Positions 15,422 to 25,307 are shown, numbered from the stretch's first letter. The stretch: DNA of 33,638 nt from Chitinophaga pinensis (GCA_945861685.1 CAMAVO010000011.1:1-33638); one strand, 5' to 3'. Numbers and translations: made by a program. The notes: generated by a model from the sequence alone, not told the origin.

Positions 15422-15433
15422 CAGGGTGAGGCT

Positions 15434-17185
15434 TTATTTTACCTCCCATTCCACTTCCACATCCCAGTTGCTGCGGACATTTACTTTTTGAGGATAGAGG
15501 ATAATTTTTTCGGCCTGGCGTTTCTGTAAATAATTTCCGGTGTCCCATTTGCCGTTGTTGTTTTCATCAATCACTAAGCGCAGGCCATAGCTTTTAGGAT
15601 CTAAGCCTTCCACAGAAAATTTGTCATTGCCTGTTGCCGGCTTTTCAAAAACGATGTTGTTTTTATCATCCGTCAATTGCAGAATATACTTCTCGGTCTT
15701 TGCTATCACTGTAAACTGAACATTGCCGAAATAGCTTTTTGCCTGTGTGGTGAAAGTGATTTTTATACTGTCGTTTTTGAGGTCAAAAATGTCAGTAACC
15801 GTAGCGGGAGGAATAAAGAGTTCATACTTCTTCTCTTCTTTCCATTTATAACGGATAAGGTATTTTCTCAATGCCGGATCTTTTGAATCAAGAACAAACT
15901 GAACAGGAACACTGTCTTCTTTCAACACAATACTTTCAAGCACATAATCTTTTACAGGATGATTGAAGGTGATGTAAAAATCCTTGGCAGCATTGTGGGT
16001 TGAGGCTGCTTTACTCTGTTCTACCAATAGTTTGAAAGGTGTTGTCTTTTTTGCACCTTTTGCCGAGCCTCCTTGTGTTTCAATTTTATCACTGCGTTTT
16101 TTCAAAGCAAGTTCAACGGTGTCAAGTACTGTTCCATTGTCGGATATTTCAAGTTTAAGACTATCCATTTCCAGATCGCTTAACCATAAAATAACAGTAT
16201 CGCCTGTTACGCTTTGCTCCTGAATATTCCATTCTTTTTTGAAGGATGTATTAAGGGTGTTTAACACCAACTTCCCGGGCTTTTTATTGAAAATAAAAAC
16301 CAACTTGCCATAGTACTCACTGTATGCTTTCTTGAAATACTGTTTGTTCTTTTCTTCTTTGAAAATAAAGAGTGGCAATGATTTTTCAACTGACTTCTTC
16401 ATTCCTTTTTCTTTAGGAAACGAATCTGGTTTAGCAACAGGAATAGAATCTGATTTCAGGCTGTCCGCTTTTGTCTCTTTTGCTTTTTCAATAAAATACG
16501 GTGAAACCAAAGTATCAACGAAACCAATCTTTTCTTTGTCAAAATCATCGTAAAAAAAACTTGAGTTCTCATCCTTTAGTGCCACTACTTTAAATTTCCC
16601 TGACTTGAGATTATCTAAAGTAAAATTTCCTGAACCATCTGTCTTTGCATAGTAATAAGGCAGTTTAAGAAATGGGATTGAATCGGTATTCTCTTCATAC
16701 AATAAAACCAAAACCTCTTTTTCATTTTCAAGCGTTAAGGCATTTCTCACCGTGCCGCGCAGTGACAGGGAGTCAATAAAACTGCCGGTAGAAAAAACAT
16801 AGGTAAAGCCTTCCAACGGATTATTTTCGTTGATGTCGCGAATGGCACTTCCGAAATTCATGGTATAGGTTGTATTAGGCAACAACGCTCCGTTGAACTT
16901 TACAACCACATTTTTGCCTTTGACTACAAATTCCGGCAACGATTTCAATGGAGGTGAAACAATCAACTGAGAACTTATATCGTTCAACTGAACAAATTCA
17001 TCAAACGATATAACAAAGGACTTCGAGCTAAAATTCAAACTCTGGTTTTCCGGAACAAGCCCCAGAATTTTAGGCGGTGTTGTGTCTTTATCACCACCCG
17101 AAGGCGTAACTATGTTTGCACAGCCGGTTATCAGAACCAGCAAAGAAACAATAAGACCTGAAAAAAAATTATTCACCACTATCAT
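15434..17185 (-). CDS. Lipoprotein with N-terminal Ig-like (Big_5-type) domain
   Basis: 583 residues. The lipobox is clear: a hydrophobic stretch ending LLVLITGC with Cys-22, followed by ANIVTPSGGDKDTTPPKILG, a hallmark of a Bacteroidota lipoprotein family. Residues about 37-130 form a Big_5-like Ig fold (FVISFDEFVQLNDISSQLIV, then YTMNFGSAIRDINEN and YVFSTG). A second beta domain follows at 140-205 (RGTVRNALTLENEKEVLVLL, GNFTLDNLKSGKFKVVAL). A Lys/Ser-rich linker lies near 235-275. The C-terminal half has another strand-rich part ending DENNNGKWDTGNYLQKRQAE, an EF-hand-like turn. Probably anchored on the periplasmic or surface side. Role unknown; a structural or envelope function is a guess. 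Confidence 0.85.
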   Translation of the reverse strand: MIVVNNFFSGLIVSLLVLITGCANIVTPSGGDKDTTPPKILGLVPENQSLNFSSKSFVISFDEFVQLNDISSQLIVSPPLKSLPEFVVKGKNVVVKFNGALLPNTTYTMNFGSAIRDINENNPLEGFTYVFSTGSFIDSLSLRGTVRNALTLENEKEVLVLLYEENTDSIPFLKLPYYYAKTDGSGNFTLDNLKSGKFKVVALKDENSSFFYDDFDKEKIGFVDTLVSPYFIEKAKETKADSLKSDSIPVAKPDSFPKEKGMKKSVEKSLPLFIFKEEKNKQYFKKAYSEYYGKLVFIFNKKPGKLVLNTLNTSFKKEWNIQEQSVTGDTVILWLSDLEMDSLKLEISDNGTVLDTVELALKKRSDKIETQGGSAKGAKKTTPFKLLVEQSKAASTHNAAKDFYITFNHPVKDYVLESIVLKEDSVPVQFVLDSKDPALRKYLIRYKWKEEKKYELFIPPATVTDIFDLKNDSIKITFTTQAKSYFGNVQFTVIAKTEKYILQLTDDKNNIVFEKPATGNDKFSVEGLDPKSYGLRLVIDENNNGKWDTGNYLQKRQAEKIILYPQKVNVRSNWDVEVEWEVK

Positions 17186-17192
17186 AAATCAA

Positions 17193-17226
17193 AGAGGCTT
17201 GTTTTGCCTTTGCAAAACAAGCCTCT
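17193..17226. terminator. Long hairpin after the SprB-type gene
   Basis: Perfect 14-bp arms at 17193-17206 and 17213-17226 with a 6-nt loop, located 24 bp beyond the stop of the minus-strand 1510-aa gene and just before the next start. The T-run is weak (TTTG), so it may be a terminator or an mRNA 3' stabiliser. Confidence 0.65.
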
Positions 17227-17250
17227 CTTGTTTGATTCAATTTAATAACC

Positions 17251-20200
17251 TTAGTTCTTCACTACTCTGCGAACAATAGTCTGTTCACTTGTTCTGATAG
17301 TAAAGATATAAACACCCTGTGCCAAATGGTTCAGGTTGTAATCTCTGCGAAGATTTTGAGTGTTTTTCACATCTTCAACATTAATTACAGGCTGACCAAG
17401 TATGTTGGTCAACTCTAAACGCATATCAACTGGTAGTTCAAATCCTACATTCATAGTGAACACTCCGCTAGTTGGGTTAGGGAAAATATCTAAGTTGTAG
17501 TTCAGATCATTTTCTTCAATACCAACGCAAACACAGGTATGTTCAATTACTGATGATTGACCAACACAACCCCACTGATCGGTAACCTGCACATAATAAT
17601 TTCCGCTCTCCGTTGCATGGTAGGTTTGGAAATTCCCATTAATCAATATAGAGTCACCATTCAAAAACCACTGGTAAGAAATAAAACCTCCTGAGCTTTG
17701 GAATTCATCCTGAATAACAGTAACAATAGGCATTGGATCGTGAACAGTTATAACCATTCCTTGACCTTGCAGAATTTCGTCAGCGCAGCCGTTAGGGTCT
17801 TCTGCTGATACACCAATGTTTCCGTTTTGGTAAACATCAATACAAGAAACATTCGCAGAACCTGTAGACCACAAAATAGTAGCCCAGTTACCAACTACAC
17901 AAAGTGTAACGGTATCACCCATACAAATCTCAGTAGGCGCTCCTGCAGGAGAAGTAACAATTTCAAGAATTGGAGGATGGTTGATAACAGCAAGCACTTC
18001 TCCGGTTCCTATACAACCATTAGCATCTGTTACATCAACCGAAACGTTTGCTGAGTTATAAATTAACACTGTTGAGTCATCTAATATAACCAAGTCAGAA
18101 GGAAACCAATCGTAGTTTACATAACCACCCGGAGCAATAATAATTGCCGAGTCGCAAACTGCAAAGTCAGCTCCTAAATCAATTACAGGACTTGGAATTA
18201 CATTGATATCCTGAGATACTGATGTAAAACATCCGTTTCCGTTATCAACTGTATAGGTAATGGGGTGAGTTCCGTCACCAATACCGTAAGGGAAGAATAA
18301 ATCACTGGTAATTTCTATTCCATTATAATAGGCAGTAAATTCACCTCCGCTAGGACTTTCACCACCTAAGCCCGGTAACAAAAGCTGATCAACGTTTTCG
18401 CAAACATTAGCAAATGCACTGGCAAATGAAGGAACTATAGTTTGTGTTACAGCAAATGTAAGGGGCTGTGATGTTCCCGTACAACCGTTTGCGTCTGTTA
18501 CAGTTACGGCTACAACATCATTATGTGCAAGTGCTGATGTAGAATAGGCATCAGGAGATCCTGGTATTGCAGGTGGACCATTTATAAAGAAATTAAATGT
18601 ATAGGGTGATACACCACCTGTACCAACGCCAAGGAAATCAATTGTGTCGTTTTCACAGATAAGAAGATCTGGATCACTAGCAAAAATCGTAGCTAACGGA
18701 GCTCCAATATCACTGATGGATGCACTCACCTGATCTGTGCAACCATTGAAATCTGTAACAATAACTGTATAAACACCTGCAGGGATACCTGTAATGTCTT
18801 CAGCATTTGGTAGCCCTCCGTTCCAAGTCCAGTTGTACGGTAAAGTTCCGCCATAAGTATTGCTGGTAATGCTTCCATCACTCAATCCGCATGCAGAAGG
18901 AGGTGTTACTATGCCTAGTTGAAGAAACGGAGTTGGGTTAACAATATACTCAATTGCTGAACTGGTAGCAGAGCACAATGCGGTATCAAGACCTACAACA
19001 GCCACACCCTCTCCGTCTTGCAGCGAACTTGTTGTGAAAGGATTATTAGTACTTACTACTACACCATCAATATAGAAGACATAAGTTGTTGCACCGGTTC
19101 CTGTAAAAGTTACTGTTTCACCTTCACAAATTACACCATCATTATCGCTGCTTGTTAATGTTACCGGAGATGAACCTACATCGCTTAATGAAGCTGTTAC
19201 ATCGGCAGAACAACCTGATGCATCAGTTACTTCAACATGATATGGTCCTGCATAAACCCCTGAAATATTAGGAGCATCCGCATAGGTTGTATGAGTTAAA
19301 TCCTGATTCCATACATAATTGTAAGGGGATGTTCCACCTGCAGCGGTTACGATAACCAAACCATCCTGAGCACCGCAACTTGTAGGGTCTTGCTGAGTTG
19401 TAATAGAAACTGTTGGAGGAGGATTAACTGTAACAGTAATTTGCGCGCTGGCAACTATGCAATGGTTTGCATCTGTTCCTTCTACATAAATTACATCTCC
19501 ATGAGTCCATGTGTTTGATTGATAAACATCATTAGAACCCGGAGGTCCCTGAGAAACTCCGTTTATGAAAAACTGATAAAACAATGCGCCTGTTGCAGTA
19601 TAGGTTATCGATTGACCTGTGCAAATAGTGTTGTCAATATCACTACTAACCAATACTACGTTTGGACTTGGAATAACTGCTGTTGTAAAATAATTACTTG
19701 TTGCAGTACAACCGTTAATGTCAGTTCCTGTAGCAATTACAATATCCCCATCAATTAATCCTGTTGTTGAGTAGATATTATTTGTTCCCGGACCCTGAAC
19801 AATCGGACCGCTTTGATAGAATGTATAATCAACAGAACCTGTAGCCGTAAAATCAACATTTTCACCTGAGCAAATCATACTGTCCTGGTCACTGCTGGTA
19901 AGTGTCACAGGAGCGGCTCCCGGGTCACTAAGCCCTGCAACAGCCAAATCAGAACAACCATTCTGATCGCTTACAGTAAGAAAATAAGCTCCGGCAACCA
20001 GATTATAAGCAGCAGATGACGTTTCAGTAACATCATGAGACCATGAATAAGTATAAGGAGGCAATCCTCCTGATACTAATCCCGAAGCGTCTCCATCATT
20101 CAAACCACATTGTGACGGGTTGTTAGAAGACATTGTAATAGCCGGATTTGGATTTACAGTCATTGTTAAACCCAATGTTGTGTAAGAACAGAAATTAAAA

Positions 20201-21783
20201 TCCAGCGCTTGTACATGAACAATATCTCCATTATTTAATGTATTAGTTGTCCATGGATTTGACGTAGATACAGGAACGCCATTTACATAATATGTATAGA
20301 GGTATGAGCCGCTGGCAGTGAAAGTTACATATTCACCCTGACAAATAATATTATCCTGATCAGAAGAAACAACTGATGCTGGTGTAGCACCTGGATCGTT
20401 CATTGAAACCGAAACTAAATCACTGCAGCCATTTTGGTCAGTTGCTCTGATAATATATGGTCCTGCACTTAAGTTGGTCATTAATGTTGAACTTGGCGCT
20501 CCATTCAATGTCCAATTATATGGAGGTGTCCCTCCGCCTCCAAAAACAGAGATGCTTCCATCAGAAGCACCGCAGGCAGATGGTGTCGTTATAAAGTTAA
20601 ATCCAACTTGTGGTGAAGAAAAAACGTTGATGGCAATACTCGCACAACTAGTAGTATTGCAAGGTCCTTCTGCTCTTACATAATATGTAGTTGACGAAAG
20701 CGGATTAACATTTATTGATTGCCCTGAGCCAACGAGTACTCCCCCACAAGCTCCATTATACCAAAACCAATTTGAAGCACTTCCTAAAGAACCACCATTT
20801 ACTGTTAAAGTAGTAGCTGTACCCTGACAAATGGATGTGTTTGTTGCAGTGACAGAAACCGGATCGGTAGATAATGTGTTAACAGGAACGGTAACAGATG
20901 CACACGCAGTTGTTGCACATCCTCCCTCTGCTGCTACATAATAAGTTCCGGTTTGTGTTGGCGCTCCACTGATAGTAGGTCCTGTTCCAACCTGAATGCC
21001 ACCATTTCCTGTTCCACACCCTCCTACATACCAAACCCATTGGGCATTCGTTCCAAGCGAACCCCCTATCACAGAAACCGCAGCTATTCCACCAGGACAG
21101 ACTGAAGTAGGATTAGCTATTGCAGCAGTAGGCGCTACTGAAGGTGTAATGACATTAATTACCTGATTTACCACACATGCGGCTAATGTGTAACTTATGG
21201 TATAAGCCCCAAGCGTAGTTGGACAAAATGTATTACCTGTAAGGCCATTATTTGGGGTTACACTCCATGTTCCGCCTGCCTGATCAGCTGTTAAAGTTAC
21301 ACATTGTCCGTTGCATATATCAGCAGAAGAGGATGTAATTGTTGGAGAGCATTGCTTGTATTGCAAAATAGCTGAGTTTGCAGTACCTCCACCCTGATAT
21401 CCAAGGCAATTGCTTTTGTTTACCATTACATCTAAAGTTCCGGTAAATGTTGCTACCCATTGGATACTTGCCTGCTGCGAAGGATTACAATCAAAGCCAT
21501 TATTATCATTAAAAAAAACAGGGCTTCCTCCATTATAACCTGTTAATTGAGTATTCCAAGTCGATCCGCAAGTGCTGATACAATACTGCGCACCTGCAAC
21601 TACCGACATTGATACATACTCATCACTTCCTACGCTTGTTTGTGCGTAAGCACCTCCGCAAGGAGGTGCACCAAGATTAGCAGCCTGATAAATTGATTTA
21701 GCGCACTGAGCCTGCGTTTCAACGCTATTCAGGGTTAGAATAGAAACGATTAAAATGGTTAAGGAATAGTAGATTTTTTTCAT
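17251..21783 (-). CDS. Large SprB-repeat adhesin-like protein with T9SS type A sorting domain
   Basis: 1510 residues. Signal peptide (MKKIYYSLTILIVSILTLNS), then a Cys-containing domain to about 150 (YCISTCGSTWNTQLTGYNGG). From there, Ig-like strands introduced by 'ICxGxxVTxT' alternate with SprB-type modules. Four SprB modules start near residues 401 (CGASDGSISVFGGGGTPPYN), 558 (CGLNDGDASGLVSGGLPPYT), 803 (CGAQDGLVIVTAAGGTSPYN) and 964 (CGLSDGSITSNTYGGTLPYN), each closing with V[TS]D.NGC-like text and a LSD-PG or LSD-VG turn. The C-terminal sorting domain begins near 1427 (LDIFPNPTSGVFTMNVGFEL) and ends TIRTSEQTIVRRVVKN. SprB repeats occur in gliding adhesins; whether this protein supports gliding, adhesion or something else is unknown. 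It is monocistronic, with a long hairpin after its stop. Confidence 0.92.
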   Translation of the reverse strand: MKKIYYSLTILIVSILTLNSVETQAQCAKSIYQAANLGAPPCGGAYAQTSVGSDEYVSMSVVAGAQYCISTCGSTWNTQLTGYNGGSPVFFNDNNGFDCNPSQQASIQWVATFTGTLDVMVNKSNCLGYQGGGTANSAILQYKQCSPTITSSSADICNGQCVTLTADQAGGTWSVTPNNGLTGNTFCPTTLGAYTISYTLAACVVNQVINVITPSVAPTAAIANPTSVCPGGIAAVSVIGGSLGTNAQWVWYVGGCGTGNGGIQVGTGPTISGAPTQTGTYYVAAEGGCATTACASVTVPVNTLSTDPVSVTATNTSICQGTATTLTVNGGSLGSASNWFWYNGACGGVLVGSGQSINVNPLSSTTYYVRAEGPCNTTSCASIAINVFSSPQVGFNFITTPSACGASDGSISVFGGGGTPPYNWTLNGAPSSTLMTNLSAGPYIIRATDQNGCSDLVSVSMNDPGATPASVVSSDQDNIICQGEYVTFTASGSYLYTYYVNGVPVSTSNPWTTNTLNNGDIVHVQALDFNFCSYTTLGLTMTVNPNPAITMSSNNPSQCGLNDGDASGLVSGGLPPYTYSWSHDVTETSSAAYNLVAGAYFLTVSDQNGCSDLAVAGLSDPGAAPVTLTSSDQDSMICSGENVDFTATGSVDYTFYQSGPIVQGPGTNNIYSTTGLIDGDIVIATGTDINGCTATSNYFTTAVIPSPNVVLVSSDIDNTICTGQSITYTATGALFYQFFINGVSQGPPGSNDVYQSNTWTHGDVIYVEGTDANHCIVASAQITVTVNPPPTVSITTQQDPTSCGAQDGLVIVTAAGGTSPYNYVWNQDLTHTTYADAPNISGVYAGPYHVEVTDASGCSADVTASLSDVGSSPVTLTSSDNDGVICEGETVTFTGTGATTYVFYIDGVVVSTNNPFTTSSLQDGEGVAVVGLDTALCSATSSAIEYIVNPTPFLQLGIVTPPSACGLSDGSITSNTYGGTLPYNWTWNGGLPNAEDITGIPAGVYTVIVTDFNGCTDQVSASISDIGAPLATIFASDPDLLICENDTIDFLGVGTGGVSPYTFNFFINGPPAIPGSPDAYSTSALAHNDVVAVTVTDANGCTGTSQPLTFAVTQTIVPSFASAFANVCENVDQLLLPGLGGESPSGGEFTAYYNGIEITSDLFFPYGIGDGTHPITYTVDNGNGCFTSVSQDINVIPSPVIDLGADFAVCDSAIIIAPGGYVNYDWFPSDLVILDDSTVLIYNSANVSVDVTDANGCIGTGEVLAVINHPPILEIVTSPAGAPTEICMGDTVTLCVVGNWATILWSTGSANVSCIDVYQNGNIGVSAEDPNGCADEILQGQGMVITVHDPMPIVTVIQDEFQSSGGFISYQWFLNGDSILINGNFQTYHATESGNYYVQVTDQWGCVGQSSVIEHTCVCVGIEENDLNYNLDIFPNPTSGVFTMNVGFELPVDMRLELTNILGQPVINVEDVKNTQNLRRDYNLNHLAQGVYIFTIRTSEQTIVRRVVKN

Positions 21784-21989
21784 TGCTTTTTGTAAATATT
21801 TTTTGCCTTTTCTATATGATTTCTATCACTTTTTTTTGGAAAAAGGAGCGGCAAGATATAAAATATTTTAACTCGTCATGAAAAAATGAAAATTTATAGG
21901 GTAAAACAGTCTGACTGACTATTAAACTGTTATTAAGAATTGTTGATTAAATAATATAAACATGTGAAATAATCAGTTTCTAATTGTAT

Positions 21990-21997
21990 TATTTTTG
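21990..21997 (+). promoter_or_regulatory. Probable -7 promoter box of asd
   Basis: TATTTTTG fits TAnnTTTG and lies 47 nt upstream of the asd ATG. The surrounding 260-bp divergent gap is AT-rich, and no clear -33 element was found. Confidence 0.4.
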
Positions 21998-22044
21998 GCA
22001 AGTTTAAAAAAGCATTCAACCAATCAAATAACAATAAGTTAATT

Positions 22045-23034
22045 ATGAGAATTGCAGTTGTAGGTTCCACAGGACTTGTAGGTACACAGATGATGAAAGT
22101 GCTGGAGGAAAGAAGCTTCCCTGTCACAGAGTTTTTTCCAGTGGCTTCAGAAAAATCGATAGGAAAAGATGTTGCTTTCAAGGGAACTAATTATAAAGTA
22201 ATCGGAATGGCTGAAGCTGTTGCCTTAAAGCCTGACATAGCTATTTTTTCAGCAGGCGGAAGCACTTCACTGGAGTGGGCGCCAAAGTTTGCCGAGGTAG
22301 GTTCAACAGTAATTGATAATTCTTCTGCATGGCGTATGGACCCTACAAAAAAATTAGTAGTACCAGAAGTGAATGCACACGTGTTGACCAGCGCAGATAA
22401 AATTATTGCCAACCCAAATTGCTCTACCATTCAGATGGTGGTTGCACTAAATCCGCTTCACAAAAAATACAAAATAAAACGCGTGGTGGTTTCTACTTAC
22501 CAAAGTGTAACTGGCACAGGAAAAAAAGCAGTTGACCAGCTATACAACGAGCGCGATGGCATTCAGGGGCCGATGGCTTATGCTTACCCTATTGACTTAA
22601 ACATTATTCCGCAGATTGATGTTTTTCTTGACAACGGCTACACCAAAGAAGAAATGAAAATGGTGAACGAAACCAGGAAAATAATGGGTGATGATTCCAT
22701 TCGAGTTACAGCAACAACAGTTCGCGTTCCCGTAATTGGAGGGCATTCCGAAGCAGTAAATGTTGAATTTGAAAATGATTTCGACTTAAATGAAGTACGA
22801 GAGATTCTAAGCAATTCATTTGGTATAATAGTAAAAGATGATGTGAAAAATCTGCAATATCCAATGCCGATTGATTCGCATAACAGAGACGAAGTTTTTG
22901 TTGGTCGTTTGCGCAGAGATGAGAGTCAGGCTAATACATTAAATATGTGGATTGTTTCTGATAACCTGCGCAAAGGCGCTGCTACCAATGCTGTACAAAT
23001 TGCGGAATATCTTCAGAAAGAAAATCTTTTCTAA
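22045..23034 (+). CDS. asd: Aspartate-semialdehyde dehydrogenase
   Basis: 329 residues, the usual length. The N-terminal NADP-binding motif is MRIAVVGSTGLVGTQMMKVL. SAGGSTSLEWAPKFAE and DNSSAWRMDP (about 70-98) are diagnostic, NPNCSTIQM near 126-134 contains the catalytic cysteine, and VPVIGGHSEAVNVEF near 232-246 contains the catalytic histidine. The enzyme reduces aspartyl phosphate to aspartate semialdehyde, the branch point to threonine, methionine, lysine and diaminopimelate. It is followed after 15 bp by an unknown secreted-protein gene on the same strand and is probably transcribed from the TAnnTTTG box upstream. Confidence 0.97.
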   Translation: MRIAVVGSTGLVGTQMMKVLEERSFPVTEFFPVASEKSIGKDVAFKGTNYKVIGMAEAVALKPDIAIFSAGGSTSLEWAPKFAEVGSTVIDNSSAWRMDPTKKLVVPEVNAHVLTSADKIIANPNCSTIQMVVALNPLHKKYKIKRVVVSTYQSVTGTGKKAVDQLYNERDGIQGPMAYAYPIDLNIIPQIDVFLDNGYTKEEMKMVNETRKIMGDDSIRVTATTVRVPVIGGHSEAVNVEFENDFDLNEVREILSNSFGIIVKDDVKNLQYPMPIDSHNRDEVFVGRLRRDESQANTLNMWIVSDNLRKGAATNAVQIAEYLQKENLF

Positions 23035-23049
23035 AACTCACAAGCAGAA

Positions 23050-24657
23050 ATGAGGATTACTTTTCTTTCACTATTTTTTCTCATTTACCAGTTTGCTTTT
23101 GCACAACAGTTTCAGTTTCTGAATATTGATGAAGGGGGGGAAGAAGAGTTTGAAATGCACCTCAGTTCACAAGAAGCAGAAGATGGTTGCGAACCTTGTT
23201 ACGATACTATTCACCCGGTTCCATTTGTAACTCAAATTCATGATATTGGTCTACTTTTCCCGACATGGAGACCAGTTGTTGGATATGATTCAGTTACAGT
23301 TGTGGAAGGAACTATTGAACCTGAAATAAGCCGAACAGGAGTTAGCGAAAGTGACTTACCAATGTATCATTACACTCACGATATGTGTTTCAATCTTATT
23401 CCAGATAAGAAATACCGTACTATTCTTTCGTACGATGTAAAAATAGAGCCTGACGGAAAACGAGATACAATAAGAAACAATGATCTCCATATTGAATGGG
23501 AATGCGGCCTTGGACAAAGTAATAAAGGAAATCCATCCGCTGAGTTAAACAGGCAAGGAAAAAGTTGTGGCTTTTTCAGCGCGGGCCATGAACGCAGAGA
23601 CACTATATGGAACTGGCCTACCTGGGGCGACTGGGTGCATGTAGAAGGTTTGCGTGTTTGGGATCGCGGTCACCCGCCTGCAGCAACAGAAATTCATCCA
23701 ATGCGATTAATTGCAACACGAAGAGCATTGCCTGAAAAAGTTAATAACAAGTTTGCAACGCGCATCGACATTTTTGCAAGTGGTGACGGAGGGGCTTTTG
23801 ATAACAACCGCCCTAATCAGAAAGCTTTTGTACGAAAGGTAAAAATGAGTTCGAAAGATTATGTTTTTACAGTGAAAAATACGCTTCCAAAACCTTCGCC
23901 TGATGCAGTTTTGAAATATGTTGTTAAAGAAAGAAAAATAAATAATTTCAACGCTGCTGTTGAATATACTGCAAACTCAAAAGAAGGTACTCTCACAATA
24001 AAAATTCCGTGGAAATCTGCTGCTGTAAATGATGAATCTATCTTTGCTAAAACACTTTACCTCTATTGGGATGAGGGAACAGGCGTTCCGCCTGATTATA
24101 AAATTGATGAGGTAAATGTTACACTTGATGAATTACTCTTTGACCGTTTTCATGAGGCATTGGGTAAAGCTGAGATACGCATGTTTGTTGACATCGGAGG
24201 CAATTTTATTTTTTTGAATGATTTTTCAAAAAGCAAGGATATTCTGAATAACGGATTGGGTACAACAAGAAAACACAAATGGAAATTCAGCAATGCTTTT
24301 ACACTTTACATTCCGCATGACAAGAAATTCAGGGTGTCTGCTCATGGATGGGAGGCAGATGGTATCGACAAACTTTTCGGGCACATTGTTGACAATTACT
24401 CTCCCTGCAACCGTGCTACCAAAAAATTAATAAACAACATGATGATTGACTTTACTCCTGTTGGTATTGGCGGCTGCCTTGATGATCCTTTGGGCAATGC
24501 TTTTCGTTTACATAACCTGAAAGAATTTTCAGGAAAATACATGGATTTTGTTGTGCGCTCAGATGGTGGTTACCATGAGGACGGTTGCCCCTGTGCAAGT
24601 TTTTCGCCCAAAAATATTTTTTCTATCGGTTATAGGGTAGAAAAAACAACGCCTTAA
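23050..24657 (+). CDS. Secreted protein of unknown function, 535 residues
   Basis: The signal peptide MRITFLSLFFLIYQFAFAQ precedes a mature protein with cysteine pairs near each end (CEPCYDT at about 43-49 and CPCASFSP near 513-520). A central, strongly conserved-looking block is WPTWGDWVHVEGLRVWDRGH followed by PPAATEIHPMRLIATRR, with H, E and D residues that could bind a metal or form an active site, but I do not recognise the family. The C-terminal third (FTLYIPHDKKFRVSAHGWEA, GKYMDFVVRSDGGYHEDG) looks beta-rich. No T9SS sorting domain and no lipobox, so it is probably periplasmic or released. It follows asd by 15 bp and overlaps the convergent lspA stop by 4 bp. Function not assigned. Confidence 0.75.
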   Translation: MRITFLSLFFLIYQFAFAQQFQFLNIDEGGEEEFEMHLSSQEAEDGCEPCYDTIHPVPFVTQIHDIGLLFPTWRPVVGYDSVTVVEGTIEPEISRTGVSESDLPMYHYTHDMCFNLIPDKKYRTILSYDVKIEPDGKRDTIRNNDLHIEWECGLGQSNKGNPSAELNRQGKSCGFFSAGHERRDTIWNWPTWGDWVHVEGLRVWDRGHPPAATEIHPMRLIATRRALPEKVNNKFATRIDIFASGDGGAFDNNRPNQKAFVRKVKMSSKDYVFTVKNTLPKPSPDAVLKYVVKERKINNFNAAVEYTANSKEGTLTIKIPWKSAAVNDESIFAKTLYLYWDEGTGVPPDYKIDEVNVTLDELLFDRFHEALGKAEIRMFVDIGGNFIFLNDFSKSKDILNNGLGTTRKHKWKFSNAFTLYIPHDKKFRVSAHGWEADGIDKLFGHIVDNYSPCNRATKKLINNMMIDFTPVGIGGCLDDPLGNAFRLHNLKEFSGKYMDFVVRSDGGYHEDGCPCASFSPKNIFSIGYRVEKTTP

Positions 24658-25298
24658 TTCTGCGCCTGAGTTTCTTCTGTTTTCGCAGCAGTGTTCTCTG
24701 CATTTGCACTCATAAAAAACTTTCTCTGAAAAAGAAGGATAAGAGCAACGCCACAAGTAATTGCAGAATCGGAGATATTAAATACCGGACGAAAAAACAA
24801 AAAATACTCGTTTGCCCAAATGGGAAACCAGGACGGAAAATGTCCTTCAATAATCGGGAAATACAACATGTCCACTACCCTTCCGTGCAGAAAGCTTGCA
24901 TAGCCGCCTTCTGGAGGAAAAACCTTTGCCACTTCGCCATAACTTTCACTGAAGATCATACCGTAAAAAGCACTGTCAATAATGTTACCGATTGCACCTG
25001 AAAACACCAATGCAATACTAATGATTGCGAGCGATGGCGCATTAGCTTTAATAAGCGAATACAGATACCAGCCAATTCCGGCTACAGCAGCAATGCGAAA
25101 AACGCTTAGAAAAAGTTTGCCGTATTCACCGGCAAGTTCCATTCCAAAAGCCATTCCGTTGTTTTCCGTAAAATGTAGAATAAAAAGTCCGCCAAGGAAG
25201 TCATATTCCTGACCTAAAAACATGTGGGTTTTAACCCAAATCTTTAAAAATTGGTCAAGAAAAAGAACCGAGAAAATAACGATGAACGCTTTTTTCAA
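24654..25298 (-). CDS. lspA: Lipoprotein signal peptidase (signal peptidase II)
   Basis: 214 residues. The first membrane segment contains the conserved Asp (LFLDQFLKIWVKTHM), followed by FTENNGMAFGM, matching the N-G-AFG family motif. The catalytic box is split by an insertion typical of this phylum: GAIGNIIDSAFYG near 100-112, then GRVVDMLYFP near 137-146, and FNISDSAITCG near 172-182; the Asp of VVD and of ISD are the catalytic pair. It removes signal peptides from prolipoproteins in the inner membrane, which fits the several lipoproteins nearby. The start is TTG at 25298; a later ATG would lose the first helix. It is the last gene of the ileS-dksA-lspA unit, 9 bp after the previous stop. 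Confidence 0.93.
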   Translation of the reverse strand: MKKAFIVIFSVLFLDQFLKIWVKTHMFLGQEYDFLGGLFILHFTENNGMAFGMELAGEYGKLFLSVFRIAAVAGIGWYLYSLIKANAPSLAIISIALVFSGAIGNIIDSAFYGMIFSESYGEVAKVFPPEGGYASFLHGRVVDMLYFPIIEGHFPSWFPIWANEYFLFFRPVFNISDSAITCGVALILLFQRKFFMSANAENTAAKTEETQAQN

Positions 25299-25307
25299 AA
25301 TCAGGTT

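Noticed and set aside
15369-15548. N-terminal 60-residue extension of the barrel protein
   Set aside because: It reads through the hairpin repeat and the 3' end of the lipoprotein gene; the signal peptide begins at the ATG at 15368.
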